Source of the DNA: Apium graveolens
Taxonomy: Eukaryota > Streptophyta > Magnoliopsida > Apiales > Apiaceae
Direction: 5' to 3'
DNA length: 64,000 bases
Assembly: GCF_009905375.1 (NCBI RefSeq)
Contig: NW_027417522.1
Coordinates: forward strand, 1-64,000
Part shown: positions 35,423 through 47,048 of the stretch, piece after piece
How positions within the stretch are numbered: the first letter of the stretch is position 1
Layout: each line of letters opens with the position of its first letter
Made by a program: the position numbers and the translations under genes
Notes under the pieces: generated by a model
Told to the model about the DNA's origin: nothing
What the model saw: the letters and a program-made list of their open reading frames with translations, nothing else
The model's database searches: none

Positions 35423-35424
35423 GT

Positions 35425-35436
35425 TGGTATCAGAGC
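35425..35436 (+). promoter_or_regulatory. Primer-binding site, G copy 2
   Basis: TGGTATCAGAGC, two bases after LTR 2. Confidence 0.85.
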
Positions 35437-36965
35437 TACAGGTTTGAGTCCCTGATTTAAGTTAGGAGCGGAGTCAAAGGAGTGTAGAAAGGTATATATA
35501 TAGATGAGAGCCAGCAACTCAATCAGAGGAGCAAGTCTATGAGTTTAGTCGAGGGTTTCGGAAGCGTAACCCTGACGTTTTTGATGAATGACTGGAACTG
35601 CCCTAGTTTAGAGTACGTCTCCTTTGTATGTGTATTACTAGTAATGATCGATAGAGATTTCTAGATTCCCTCTCGAGAATTCGAGTCTGATTGAGAGAAT
35701 TCAGCTTCTGAGCAGACTTTTGATGTGTCAGCTGAAGAGACGCCTACGTTATTTCTAAATATCGCATTTTCTGTGTCAAGGAATATTATTGGACTGATTG
35801 TGTGATCTTGGTGAGTTCGGATAGCGTGATAATAGTCAGGGGCTATTATAACGACTAAGTTTGGTAGTGAATGTGGATTAGAACGGGAGGTGATATCTTT
35901 GAACTCTTTTATTTCTTCCTTGAAATGTATTCTATCTCCAGAGTAATTGTTTCTTATTCCATAAGTTGTTTATCTTTCTTCTGAGAAAGTTGTGAACCCG
36001 AGATAAGCTACTTAGGGCTCTATTGATCTCCTTACGAATCAAATTCTTTCTTTTCTATTTGTGAACTTCTTATTCGAATATTGTTTCTTTCCTCGGTGAC
36101 TTTTTCGGTTGATTGGGGCAAACAATGCATATGAATTGACCATTTGCCTATGTGACAAAGAGGGTCTGGTGGGACACCACCGAGTTATGTGTTGTGACCG
36201 TATGGTACTAAGACTGGCCATCTCATGTACTTATATGCTTGCTCTCAGTCATACCTACATTTTATTCTTCACTGTTTCTTCTTATTCGATTTCCTTGAGC
36301 CGCAAATTTAATTGGATATTCTATGGAAATGAATTTCTGTGATTAGATGGTTCTCATTATGGAAAGCAAGTAAGAGCGACTGTTGAGAATGACGGGAGTC
36401 CTATATCAGGATATCATTTAAGAATAATGGTAACCGTGAGAGTTCAGGACCTAATGATGGAATTATAGCTTCAGGAAAAGTAAATCAATTGTTGATGGGT
36501 TACTTGCGGGTGACGAAATCATCTTTAGAAGAAGGGTTGATCGAAACATGAACGATGGTGCTTAGTAGAGTCAGTGTCCCTTAAGCTTGACTCAATTTAT
36601 CGGCTTGTTTTACATAGTGTGTGACTAATATATTCAGCCGACTTTTGTGGTATGTTGGAGAAATTTAGTTGTTGTACCTGAGTAGTGAGGGGAAGTTGGT
36701 CAGTTGCTGTTATATTGAGGAACCGTGTTACGGTATTTAGTTTCTTTGATTTCCTAAACTGTTGTTGATTCTGTTACTGTTATTGTTGCTATGATTACTA
36801 GTGCTGTTAATCTGAATTTCTTTTATAAATGGACCCGATATTAAAGACTTGGGTACTGTGATTGGGCAGCATTTTCCTGATCCAGGTTCACCGTTTAAAC
36901 GGTGATACCTTTTGTCAAATAATTATGTTATGTTTTGAATAAACTCATTTATATATTTCAGGAAG
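35437..36965 (+). other. Untranslated leader of G copy 2
   Basis: 1.5 kb, a near copy of 27381-28910, with no recognisable gene. It ends TATATTTCAGGAAG before the gag ATG. Confidence 0.5.
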
Positions 36966-38158
36966 ATGCCACCCAAGAAAGCTACCCAGTCTAAAGAAAA
37001 TAGTAGTAGTTTTACGGAGGGTCCGACTATAAATGAAATTCTAGACTTATTGCGCCAGCAGCAGCAACAACAGTTGCAGTTAATCCAACAGGTTCAGCAG
37101 CAGCAACTACTGTTGCAGCAGCAACAACAAGAAGTAAACCAAAGTTCTAGTTTCAAATTCTTTCGGAATGTTAACCCTCCTGAGTATAAAGGTGAACATA
37201 ATCCAGTAGCTGCTGGAGCATGGTTAAAAGAGATGGAGAAAGCTTTCAATCTTGTTCAAGCAAGTGAGAATCTTAAGACTGATTATGCAAGCTATTTCTT
37301 GAAAAACAAAGCGAATTACTGGTGGGAGTCCACCAGAGCGTTAGAAGGAGAAGGCCCTATTTCATGGGCTAGGTTTACTGAGTTATTCTTGGAAAAGTAT
37401 TTTCCTGACTGTGTGAGGAATCAAATGGAGATTGAGTTTCTAGAACTGAAGCAAGGTGACAGAAGTGTAGCTGAATATGAGGCTAAATTTACAGAGTTGG
37501 CTAGGTTTGTACCAGATTATGTGTGCTCTAAAGCTCAGAAGGCAAGGAGGTTTCAACAAGGATTGAAGCCTAAAATTCGTAGTGGAGTGGTGGCATTGCA
37601 ACTCAATACGTATCCTTCCGTAGTTCAGGCCGCCTTAGTATTTAAATTTGATCAGAAGCTAGCCGCTAGAGAAAGAGAAGTTAAGAAGCGAAAGATAGAT
37701 GATATGGAAGAAGTATCAGGTCAAGAAGGATTTAGCCAGAAGTCTTAAAAAGACGGTGGAAAGAGAAAAGTAAAGAATTCAAAAAGGAGAGTACTTCTTT
37801 AAACAGGATTAGTAACACCTCAGCCAGCTTTAATCATGCTAATTCGGTTAAATCACCTATATCGGAGTATAAGCAATGTGGTAAGAGGCATGGTGGAAGG
37901 TGTAAGGCAAATACTGAATGTTTTAGGTGTAGTCAGAAGGGACATTATGCGTCAGAATGTAAGGTGGAAAATCCAAGAGTCGTCTGTTACAACTGTGGCA
38001 AGGTATGGCATGTTGCCAAGAATTGTAGAAGTACTTCCCGAGATAGCATTGGAGGTAGTGTATCAAAAGGTTTGACGTCCAGTACAACCAAGGCTAAAAG
38101 TTATAATGTGATTAAAAGTTTAGCTGCTCAGGACCCTGATAAGGAACCAGGGAAATAA
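36966..38158 (+). pseudogene. gag: gag of Ty3/gypsy element G, copy 2 (mostly intact N-terminal part)
   Basis: ATG 36966; 260 residues open to a TAA at 37746 where copy 1 has CAA. The poly-Gln tract (residues ~29-57) is intact and the Retrotrans_gag domain is complete (WWESTRALEGEG, ARFTELFLEKYFPD, QGDRSVAEYEAKFTEL, LNTYPSVVQAALVF), followed by a Lys/Arg-rich segment (REREVKKRKIDD). A one-base loss just after the stop shifts the frame. Three knuckles follow to 38158, the first lacking its first Cys (EYKQCGKRHGGRC) and the third with Trp for Gly (CYNCGKVWHVAKNC). It could still yield a truncated Gag without knuckles. Confidence 0.85.
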
Positions 38159-39840
38159 TTGATTACCGGAAGAAGCAAACGATAATATCTAAGGAAGCTA
38201 ATTTTAGGATAAGTATTCAAGAATATAAGTAAGAAGATAAGGCATAACTAGCGTATATAAGGGATATTAAGAAGGAAACTTCAGGATTATGGGATGAAAG
38301 AATAATGAGACAAGGTGCAATCCGTGTTGTGCACTGATGTAATCTATAGGAAAGAAGAATGGATGTATGAAGTTACATGATGATTATCAGAAATTGGAAA
38401 AAGTTGATGAATAGGAATAAGTAACCGTGCATAGAATTGATTATTTATGAAAGGAACGTGTTGGTTCTTGAAGGAAGACCTAAGATCAGACTATTGTCAG
38501 CTAAAGGTAAGCCTGAGGACATACTAAAGATTGCAATTAGAATGAGTTATAAGCGCTGTAAGTTTTGGTGATAATAGGCGGAGTAACGAGTGTATCAGTT
38601 ATCTATAAGGATTTAAGGAATATCGTATATAAGGAGTACTTGCATGGTATAATCGTATTTATTTATAACATCCTCGCCCATCCAAGGGCTAAGGAATGCT
38701 AAGTTGAAAACCTAAGGAAATGCCGCGAAGGGTTGAACAGTAGCAATTGTATATTAAACCTTAAGAGTATGAAGTTCTGGTCAGGAGCCCGGTAATTTGA
38801 GTAACTATCAACCAAGCAAAGTCTATTTAGGGACCGATGTCTTGAATAGAAGAGAAGAAATGAATATGATTAAGATTACTGAGGAATTAATAGAAGAATT
38901 GGAAAGAGTAAAAGTTGGAGTTCGAATACCTAAAGGTGATAAGAAGTGAATGTATGAGATTACTTTCTAACTTTGACGGATGAGAATAAGTAAGAGGTGT
39001 TCGAATGTTTGGAACTAAGTTGAAAATGAGTATTTCCTATCATCCTTAGATGAAGGGTAAAAGTGAGAAGGTGATGCGGACAATATAAGATATGCGGAAA
39101 GTATATATGATGGGTCTAAAAAGGGAACTGTGGTAATCACCTACCATAGATTGAGTTTTCTATGATAATAGTTATCATGTTAGTAACATAATGCTACTTT
39201 GTGAAGTGTTGTATGGACATAAGCGTGGGTCCTCACTCTATTGAGATAAAGTGGGAATAAAGATAGTGTTAAATCCTGAACTAAATTCAGTACATCCAGA
39301 GTGTGGTGGTGTTGACTCAGAAAAGAGTTGAAACAGCTCAGGATAGTCAAAGAAATAAAGTGGATTTGCATCGAAAGAATATGAATATATAGAATGAAGA
39401 TCGTGGTGTAGGCAAAAGTTTTACCTTGGAAGAGATTGGTTAAGTTTGAATAGAAGGGACAAGTAAAGTCCTAATTGTATTGAACCATTCAAGGTATAAA
39501 GAAATATAGGTAAAGTTGTCTATAAGTTGGTATCACCGCCGCAGTCGCAGTATATATATATAATATGTTATAAGTGTCAGTGTTAAAGCGATATGTTTCT
39601 GATTTAAATCAAGCCATTGATTAGGAGCCAACGGGCTCTCATCCAAATTTGTTCTGCGTGAAATAATCTATCCAAATCCTAGATCGTTAAGAGTGAGTCC
39701 TTAGTAATGAATTTATGTCTATGGTGAGTATGCCTTGAATAAATCCTCGGGTGGAAGAGTCCACCTAGAAGTTAGAGTCGGAATTGCTTGACAAAAATCC
39801 TCGCTTATTTAAGTCAGATTCTGAGGATAGAATCTTTTTA
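38159..39840 (+). pseudogene. Pol remnant of G copy 2 (integrase relic only)
   Basis: A near copy of 30105-31785. The integrase relic lies at about 38975-39450. No protease, RT or RNase H. Confidence 0.7.
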
Positions 39841-39852
39841 AGAGGGGAAGGA

Positions 39853-42800
39853 TATAACGACCCGTATATTTTTATTATTATTTAAATGTGTAATTATGGA
39901 ATAAATAATTAAATAAAATATTTGTGTGGGTTCAGTCAGTGGGAAATTACTCTGTCACTATGTGTATGTGATTACTGGTGTATGGAATTGAATTACGCGG
40001 TTGATTAATGAATTGTATGATTTTATGTCGTTGTTAAAAATGGTATTATTGCAGTTTTATTTCCATAAATACTTGGATTGTCTCTAAAATTGTTTTTATG
40101 ACTTTATAATTTCAATAATTATTTTTAGGACTTTATAAAATTGAGAAATCAATATTTCATTAATTATTATTTTTAAATGATTTTCTGAGTGTGTTTAATG
40201 GTAAACTCCATATTTAATTATGGAAATCTTCAAAAGTAATAAAACTTATATTTTATTAAGTTCGTATATTCTGAGAATTTTAAAATTATTTTGGGAATTT
40301 TCGGAGTTAGTTTCACCGGCACATCGATTCGTTTAATTGATAAGAGCGGGTATAGATTGCATTTCAGAAATTATTTTAAAATTACGAAATTTATGTTTTT
40401 ATACACTCCGGGATATTTGTAACATTTTAGGACTATTTTCGTGATTTTCTGAATTTGTTTTAAGTGCAGCTCGGTTCGTTAATTGTGAAATGCGGATACG
40501 AGTTACACTCCAAAAATATTTTAAAAAGTTATGAAAATTTTATTTTATTAGTTTTCAATTTTTTCGAGAAATTTAAAATATTTTGGAAATTTTTCTAATT
40601 TTATTTACCTGCAAATGGGGTCGTTAAATTACAAAACGCGGGTTAGAATCGAGCTTCAAGAAGGTTGTACCAATCCTTTTTACTACGTGGCTAACAAAAC
40701 AGAGGTGTGGCAGATTATTTGATACGTGTCAATTGCTGGTTTTGTGGAGGAACAAATAAAAAAATACATAAAACACACACACGAGCCTCACCCCTGTTGT
40801 CTCCCTCTCTCGCTCTCGATTCATCTCTCTGCCCTCTCTTGAATATCTCTGTAAATCTCTCTTCCACTCTCTCCATTTTCTTTTCTTCTCCTTCTCTGCT
40901 TCTCCTCTTCGATTTCTCCACCTTCCCGTCGCTATGTTCGCCGCCGTTCTTAATTCCGGTGAGCCGCCGCTTGGTTTCTGTCCGGCTTGGTTGGTTCCGT
41001 GATTGCTACTAATATGTGTATATTCGTTGTGCGTGTATGTGCAATATATGTATGTATACAGTGTGCAATTGTGTGTCGTGTGTGGTTTTCTCTGTTGTGC
41101 CTCCTTCCGGTGGCTGTTCTATTGTTCAGCTTATATTTTTCCGGTTGTTTCCCTGCTTCTGTTTGTATGGTGGTATTGGCGTGTGTGATTACACGCAGTT
41201 GATTTATGATTCTTTTAATTGTTTAATTATTTTATTTTCTGTAGGAGTAATTTTGATTAATATTCCTGATATAATCTTCATGCGGGAAACTCTATTTAAT
41301 CGGTAGAATTCGCGTTGGAAACCCGAAGTAACGGGTACCCGCGAATTTTACCGCCATCGGCGATAAGCCTCGGCGAGCCGACGGTGATGACGTTGTTCTG
41401 AGTCCTACAAATAAATAAAAATGAAATACGAATAGAAATATAAGATGTAAATAAATAAATAAATAAATAATTTAGTTCGTATATTAATATTCGAATTGAA
41501 ACATATTTAATTATCTTGGAAATTTTATTGGCGTTCGGGTTATGAATTTAATTCGGATTGTGAGCTGTAATTGTGGATGGTGAGACTGTAATGATTAGAT
41601 TGTTGGTTTATTGATTATTGAGACGTCGAGTTGTTCGACGGGTAGGCCGATAAACAGAGGAGGTGCTGCCCGAATTTTTGGAAATTAAATTTGAAAATAC
41701 GGGACGTACCCTGTAATTATCGGAACGTCGAACAAGTATAAATAAGTATATACATATATCTTGTTCGAAACCTGATTGTATGTTGTGATGAATGTTCTGT
41801 CAAAATCGAGTAACCCTAATTTCAAAAAATGACGAGTATACGTATTCTCTGAAAATGAACACCAAACCAATTTCTCGAGAACGTGAACCCTGACTGTTGG
41901 ATGTGTTATTGTATTATAATAATGTATATAATTACGAGTACGAGTCAGGTTTGAATATCGTTGGGTAGAATTGGTGTCGAGGATATGTCAAGCATATCAA
42001 GACGTCTAACGTAGGGTATTTAAGCTCGGTAGATTCTAGTCAAAGGACTCAAGAGTTGATATCGAACTAAGATAACCTAGTGATCTGTCGACGAGCGCAG
42101 CGAGGTTCCCAATTGAAGGACCTGAGCGTTGAAGTCGGATCCAGGATAGTCAAATAGTAAAGCGATAAAGCCGAGTGTCCCGAATCGGTTCAAGGTCAAT
42201 CAGAGATAGTTGTAGCGCTCTGCAAGGCAAGTACCCCTGACCATTCTTTTATGGTACAGTGCATATGAATAGCTAAATGTTTTACTTTCGTAATGGAACA
42301 GAAACATTTTTAAGTTACGTATCCCCCGTATTTAAAATGTTGTTTAAAATTATGTTTTGGGGAAAAGTAACTTCTGGAAACACCTATCTCTAAACGTGAT
42401 TTAAATAAAAAAAGATTTTTGAATAGTGTGCTGTGACAGAATGGTTTTAAAAAAAGAGATAGGTGACAATGATTTTGGAAACTGGATAAAGAGACTGTTT
42501 TGATCCACCTATGTCGTGGAATTTTGGAAAGAGGCGAAAAAGGAATTCAGTTGATCTATTAGAGTTGCGTAAGAGGCTCGTTATTCGGTAACGACCCAGC
42601 ATGTGGTTGCATAAGTGGCTAATTGGGTTGTGCATTCTGTTTAACCGATTAGTCCAGCGTGGGGAAAAGACCTAGCTAGTCTTTTTCCAAGTTCCGGAAC
42701 ACATTCTATTTCTAGATGGCCGCTAGTCGCTGTCCGGTGAGGGTAGACTGATCAACTATCTTCACCCGTTAAATGTCCAATAGATTTGATTGATTCAGTT

Positions 42801-43471
42801 TTGAAATTGTTTAACAAATCAACGTGTTTGAGACAGATGATTTTTTGGTTCCAGTAACGGAACAAATGATTTTGGGTCCCCGTAACGGGACATACGGTTT
42901 TATGGTTCCTGTAATGGAACAGAAGGTTTTAAAATGAAAATAATATGCTAAAAGAATTGAACTCTGGTATTTATACACAGCACACGACTGATATTGTTAT
43001 TTCCCGGAGCATGCTAATTTTAATATCCAGTTATGAACGTTTACTTGTTTTCTAACGAGCTATGAATTCTGTTCCTATCACTGCTTTATTATAAATTGTT
43101 TTACTTGTAATTCATATAGTGGTACTGCGGAGCAATTGGTTGCTCACCCTTGCAGAATGTTTTATATATATTACAGATGCTTAGGAGATTCTTCCGCGGT
43201 AGTCAGGGCAGAGTTCCAGTTCCTTTTGGTGTCAGGCTCCTCTGAGGTAGTTGTGCTGGACCAAAGATGGTGTGTTGAGTTGCTGTATAAAGTTAATTGC
43301 ATCAGGATAAATTGTAGTAAGTTGGTGTTATAATAGTTGTAAACTAAATCATACTTAAACCTGGCAAGGATCTTGGTAAAGGGGTTGTAGTTATATCTTA
43401 CTATTGGATTGTTTATCTTGTGATTGTTGTTGATGACATCAACTCCTGACCCCGGGGTTGAGGCCGTCACA
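39853..43471 (+). mobile_element. G LTR 3, 3619 bp
   Basis: TATAACGACCCG to GGCCGTCACA, complete. It differs from LTR 2 by scattered substitutions and small indels (for example an 8-base duplication around 33325-33340 is absent here). Hairpin triplet at ~42847-42920. Its right end is flush with element D's LTR (TAGCAGCTCTCG), showing insertion there. Confidence 0.9.
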
Positions 43472-43637
43472 TAGCAGCTCTCGTGATAATTTGTTCATCA
43501 CCGAAAGAGGACAGTTCTTTGTAATAGAGTTTATTGTGTTGAATAAAATCTGTTTTCTTTTACTTGAGTTCTTATATTCGATTTGATTGTAGTAAACACT
43601 GTATTCAACCCCCTTCTACAGTGTGTGTGATCTAACA
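43472..43637 (+). mobile_element. 5' LTR of D, last 166 bp
   Basis: Matches the end of the 3' LTR from about 46321 with few changes (TAGCAGCTCTCGTGATAATT; AATAAAATCTG; ending CTAACA). The upstream part was separated by the G insertion and is not in the window. Confidence 0.85.
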
Positions 43638-43639
43638 AG

Positions 43640-43651
43640 TGGTATCAGAGC
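43640..43651 (+). promoter_or_regulatory. Primer-binding site of D
   Basis: TGGTATCAGAGC, two bases after the LTR. Confidence 0.85.
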
Positions 43652-43691
43652 AATCTGTTAACATACATACAGTAAAGATCCAAAAACAATC

Positions 43692-45665
43692 ATGTCTGAA
43701 GAAGTACAAATTCCAACCAAGCCCATCAAAACTGAAGAAACTCCAACGACTCAAATCCATAATCGATATGAGACAATTAGGGTTCCCATACTGAAACCTT
43801 TTGAGTATCCCATATGGAAGGTGATGATGTCTATGTTTCTGGAAGCTACAGATCCAGAATACCTTGACAGAATTAATGAAGGACCACACAAGCCAACCAA
43901 GCTCTCTGTTACAGTTGCAGATAAGCCAGCACAGACTGTAGCAAAGGAGAAAAGTGAATTGGTATCAGAGCACTTTGACTCAAAACTTGATGAGTCATTG
44001 ACTGGTTTATATGATAGATTTGTCAAACTCTTGAATGATCTGTCACTGGTGGATAAGGAATATGATCTTGAAGATACTATTCTCAAATTCCTTTTAGCTC
44101 TTCCTGAAAGTTGGGATTTGAAGGCCACAACTATAAGAGACAACTATGCTCTTGATGAAACTACTCTTGATGAAATTTATGGTATGCTCAAAACTCATGA
44201 ACTTAAGATGGATCAAAGAAGCAAGAGGCATGGGAGAAAGTCAAGGACAGTTGCTCTTAAGGCTGAGGAGGAATCCCCTAAAGTGGCTGTCTCAAAGAAA
44301 GGCAAAGGAAAGGCACTAATCACAAAGTCTGATACTGGGAGAAGAATAAGTTTTGATACTGGTAAAAGGATAAGTTCTAGTGAACATCTGGAACTTGATG
44401 AAGAAATTTCAAGGAGATTATTTCTTAAAGAAAATCCTGGAATGGACTTTGAAAGTCTAAAGGAAGAAGAAGCTAGACTTAAAGCAGAAAAAGTCAACTC
44501 AAAATCTAAAGCTTCTGTTGTTGAAAAGAAACTTCCAAAACTTAAGGGAATTGTGATTAAGGAAAGGACAAATTCTGAGGCAACCAAAGCCAAATCACAA
44601 GTGGAGGTAGATCCAAGATCCAAGGGCAAAGAAAAAGTTGATGAACCTGTAAAGGTATATGTGCCAGTCATGGATGAAGAAATAATTGATGAAGAAGATG
44701 TTAGTCTTACTCTGATGAAAAGGAAGATTTCTCAAACAACCTCTGACATGGTTCAAGTTGTTCAGAGTCAAGATGTAGTAAGTTCTGATATGATAGTGAA
44801 GCAAGCAACCTCTGACATAGCTCAAGTTGGCTTGATATCAGAAGATAAGGGAAAGGAAACCTCTGACATTGCTCATGTTAAACCTTTAAAGATGCTACTA
44901 CCAGGATTCACCAAAGCTCAATAGACTCAACCTTTAAAGACTATATCAAGTGGTTTTGAAGCAAGAGTTGTTACAGGAAAGGAAGCAAGAGACAAATCTG
45001 GATTGGGTAGTTCAAAAGAGAATAGAGTAAGCAATAATACCAATGATCCAACTTCCTTAAGTGAACCAGGTGTAGGAGCAACTCCTGAGAGATTGAATCA
45101 ACTTGAATCTGTACAAATGGTTTACCATTCTATTTTGAAAGAACATATCATGTTATATTTTATGACAGATGGGAGGGTATTCCAGATCAGGAAGAATGCT
45201 ATTCCACTGAAGTATTTGGAAGAACCGGAACATTTTCTATTTCTACTTCAAGTGAAAAACAGATCAACAGATGGTGCTGCAGATTATTTAAGATCAAATA
45301 TTCAAAGACAGAAGAAGCTTTAATCTGTAAAGTTTGACAGCCCATACTGTCCCAAGTACAGATCTCATAGTGGAGAAATTGTTGAAATGAAGCCTAGTAC
45401 TGCTAAAATCATCACTACATTTTCTGGTATTAAGGGACTTGAATTCAATCTTGAGTCTGACAAAGCCCACATAATCAGACTAGATCAGGATATAAGGAAA
45501 GCTAAAATAAATGATCTCAGGGCTGCTATCTTTCGAACTGATGAAGATACAGTTGAATTGAAGAATGCTAAAAGGAGGATGGTCAATGAACTTGAATATG
45601 CAGAGAGATGTTTGTTGAAGAACTATCTCAGGACAACTCCTGACATCAAAGAGATCAGAATTTGA
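43692..45665 (+). pseudogene. gag-ORF3 fusion of element D
   Basis: ATG 43692 opens 410 codons. Residues 1-~80 are the start of a copia gag (RVPILKPFEYPIWKVMMSMFLEATDPEYL). A deletion removes the middle of the gag domain: after AKEKSE the text jumps to SEHFDSKLDESLTGLYDRFVKLLNDLSLVDKEYDLED, the later gag part. Around residue 214-220 (KGKALITKSDT|GRR) it changes to Lys/Glu-rich sequence unlike gag, which I take as the C-terminal half of ORF3. It has no CCHC knuckle and no pol. Three related peptides TSDMVQV, TSDIAQV and TSDIAHV follow. Stops occur at 44922-44924 (TAG) and 45321-45323; the frame of the ORF3 tail continues through 45003-45323 and 45387-45665. The fusion itself is in frame. Confidence 0.65.
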
Positions 45666-45869
45666 AGCCAAGTCAAAGATCTACAATTGCTTAAATTCTG
45701 AAGTGTATACAGACTGAAGCTGTTATCAGACCTTGAGGATGGTAAAGCTATACGGACTGTAAGTTGTAGTTATCTAGTCAAATTCTCATGCATTTGTACT
45801 TAATATTTTTGACATCATCAAATATCTGTTAAACTTGTATATTATGCTAATTTACAAGTTAGGGGAGAC
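45666..45869 (+). promoter_or_regulatory. 3' untranslated segment and polypurine tract of D
   Basis: About 190 bases without a gene, then GTTAGGGGAGAC (45858-45869) directly before the LTR, the PPT of D. Confidence 0.7.
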
Positions 45870-46486
45870 TGTTAGATATATTTGTGATGTCATATCTAAT
45901 ATGATTTGTGTTTAGTTTTCAGATCTTACTTAACAGGACAAATCAGTACTTAACTGGAAATCAGTACTTATACTGAAGTCAAGACTTAAGATATCAGAAC
46001 TTAAGTTGTCAGAACTTAAGTTATCAGGAGATATTTATCAGAAGATAATATCAGGACTTAAGGAGATGTTCAGATAAGGAAGGCGGTTGATTGAAAGGAA
46101 AGAAGATCAAGACAAACATAAGAAGAAATATGCATGGAGAAGAATTCTATAAGGAATAGAATACTTGGAAGAAAAGATAATTGATTTATATATATTTGGA
46201 AGCAGAATTGTATTGGATGTCAATTAGAAAATTATCTTGTTACTGTGTAGTATATAAACACAGGCATAGGGTTTACACTATATGTGTTATCATAATCGAG
46301 TTTATTATTCATTGTAACCCTAGCAGCTCTCGTGATAATTTGTTCATCACTGAGAGATGACAGTTCTTTGTAACAGAGTTTACTGTGTTGAATAAAATCT
46401 GTTTTATGTTACTGGAGTTCTTATATTCGATTTGATTGTAGTAAACACTGTATTCAACTCCCTTCTACAGTGTGTGTGACCTAACA
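45870..46486 (+). mobile_element. 3' LTR of D, 617 bp
   Basis: TGTTAGATATATTTG to GTGACCTAACA, with inverted ends TGTTAG/CTAACA. A TATA box TATATAA lies at 46251-46257 and AATAAA near 46392. The family motif ATCAGAACTTAAG and variants are repeated between ~45920 and 46060. Confidence 0.9.
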
Positions 46487-47048
46487 GGATAAACCAACTG
46501 AAGTAAACATAGGCTTAATGACGAAGAAGCAGCTTAAGCATAAGCTGAAAGAGATTAGAAATGTCAACAAGGTAAAGGAAGCTAGGAAAAAGAGGAATGC
46601 AAAGGAAGGTGTGAATAAAAGCAATAATTATATGCATGTTTTTAATGCTCCTAGAAATAAATGTTATAACTGTGGAAACTCAAACCATCTTACTTCTTTT
46701 TGCAGGAAAAATAAAGATATAAACTCTTTACCTCCTAAATCAGGAGTTAAGAGTCAGTCTGTTTGGTTTAAGCCATAAAATCCTTATTTTTAATGTGGTA
46801 GTTTATGGCATTCTATTTATACTTGTAAGTAATATCATAGTTTATATTATGATTATTATCAAATAAAACCTTTTTTGAAGAAAGTTGGTATTATTCCTTC
46901 TAGTGTAAAGTCTGATGCAAAGTCTGATATAAATTCTGATAAACAGCATGTTAGCATAAACTCTGAAATTAAATTCGCTGCAAATGCTAACAAACTTAAA
47001 AAGGCCAAAGGATCCAAGCAAGTATGGATCCTTAAAACTAACCAATAG
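46487..47048 (+). pseudogene. gag: C-terminal part of gag, element E
   Basis: Reads DKPTEVNIGLMTKKQLKHKL..., homologous to the C-terminal third of F gag (KVNIGHMTLDQLKDRL). It includes a CCHC knuckle, CYNCGNSNHLTSFC (46663-46704), the partner of the second knuckle of F (CVHCKSVNHLSDNC). A stop at 46776-46778 and AT-rich decay follow. The gag C-terminus is still visible as KQVWILKTNQ and a TAG at 47046-47048. The N-terminal gag lies beyond D and G and is not in the window. Short repeats of the D/E motif (AAATTCTGATA) occur at ~46910-46945. Confidence 0.75.

Larger units (their letters stand above)
25707..43471 (+). mobile_element. Tandem array of Ty3/gypsy element G: LTR-internal-LTR-internal-LTR
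   Basis: The same sequence repeats with a period of 8059 then 8049 bases (for example AATTTCAAAAAATGACGAG at 25710, 33769 and 41818). Units are roughly 97% identical by eye. The three LTRs are 25707-27366 (5'-truncated), 31799-35422 and 39853-43471. The two internal regions are 4.43 kb each. Each holds a tRNA-Met PBS, a 1.5-kb leader, gag and only a relic of integrase. The middle LTR is shared by both units, which is the product expected from unequal recombination between LTRs. The array ends exactly at the LTR terminus at 43471, inside the 5' LTR of element D. Confidence 0.85.
43472..46486 (+). mobile_element. Element D: small non-autonomous copia element with gag-ORF3 fusion
   Basis: The 5' LTR remnant (43472-43637), PBS, one fused reading region, PPT and complete 3' LTR (45870-46486) are in the normal order, but pol is absent. 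Gag runs directly into sequence of the ORF3 type. It sits inside the gag of element E: E sequence resumes at 46487 (DKPTEVNIGLMTKKQ). The left target copy was lost with G's insertion, so the duplication cannot be tested. Like other internally deleted elements it would need enzymes from a full relative. Confidence 0.8.
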
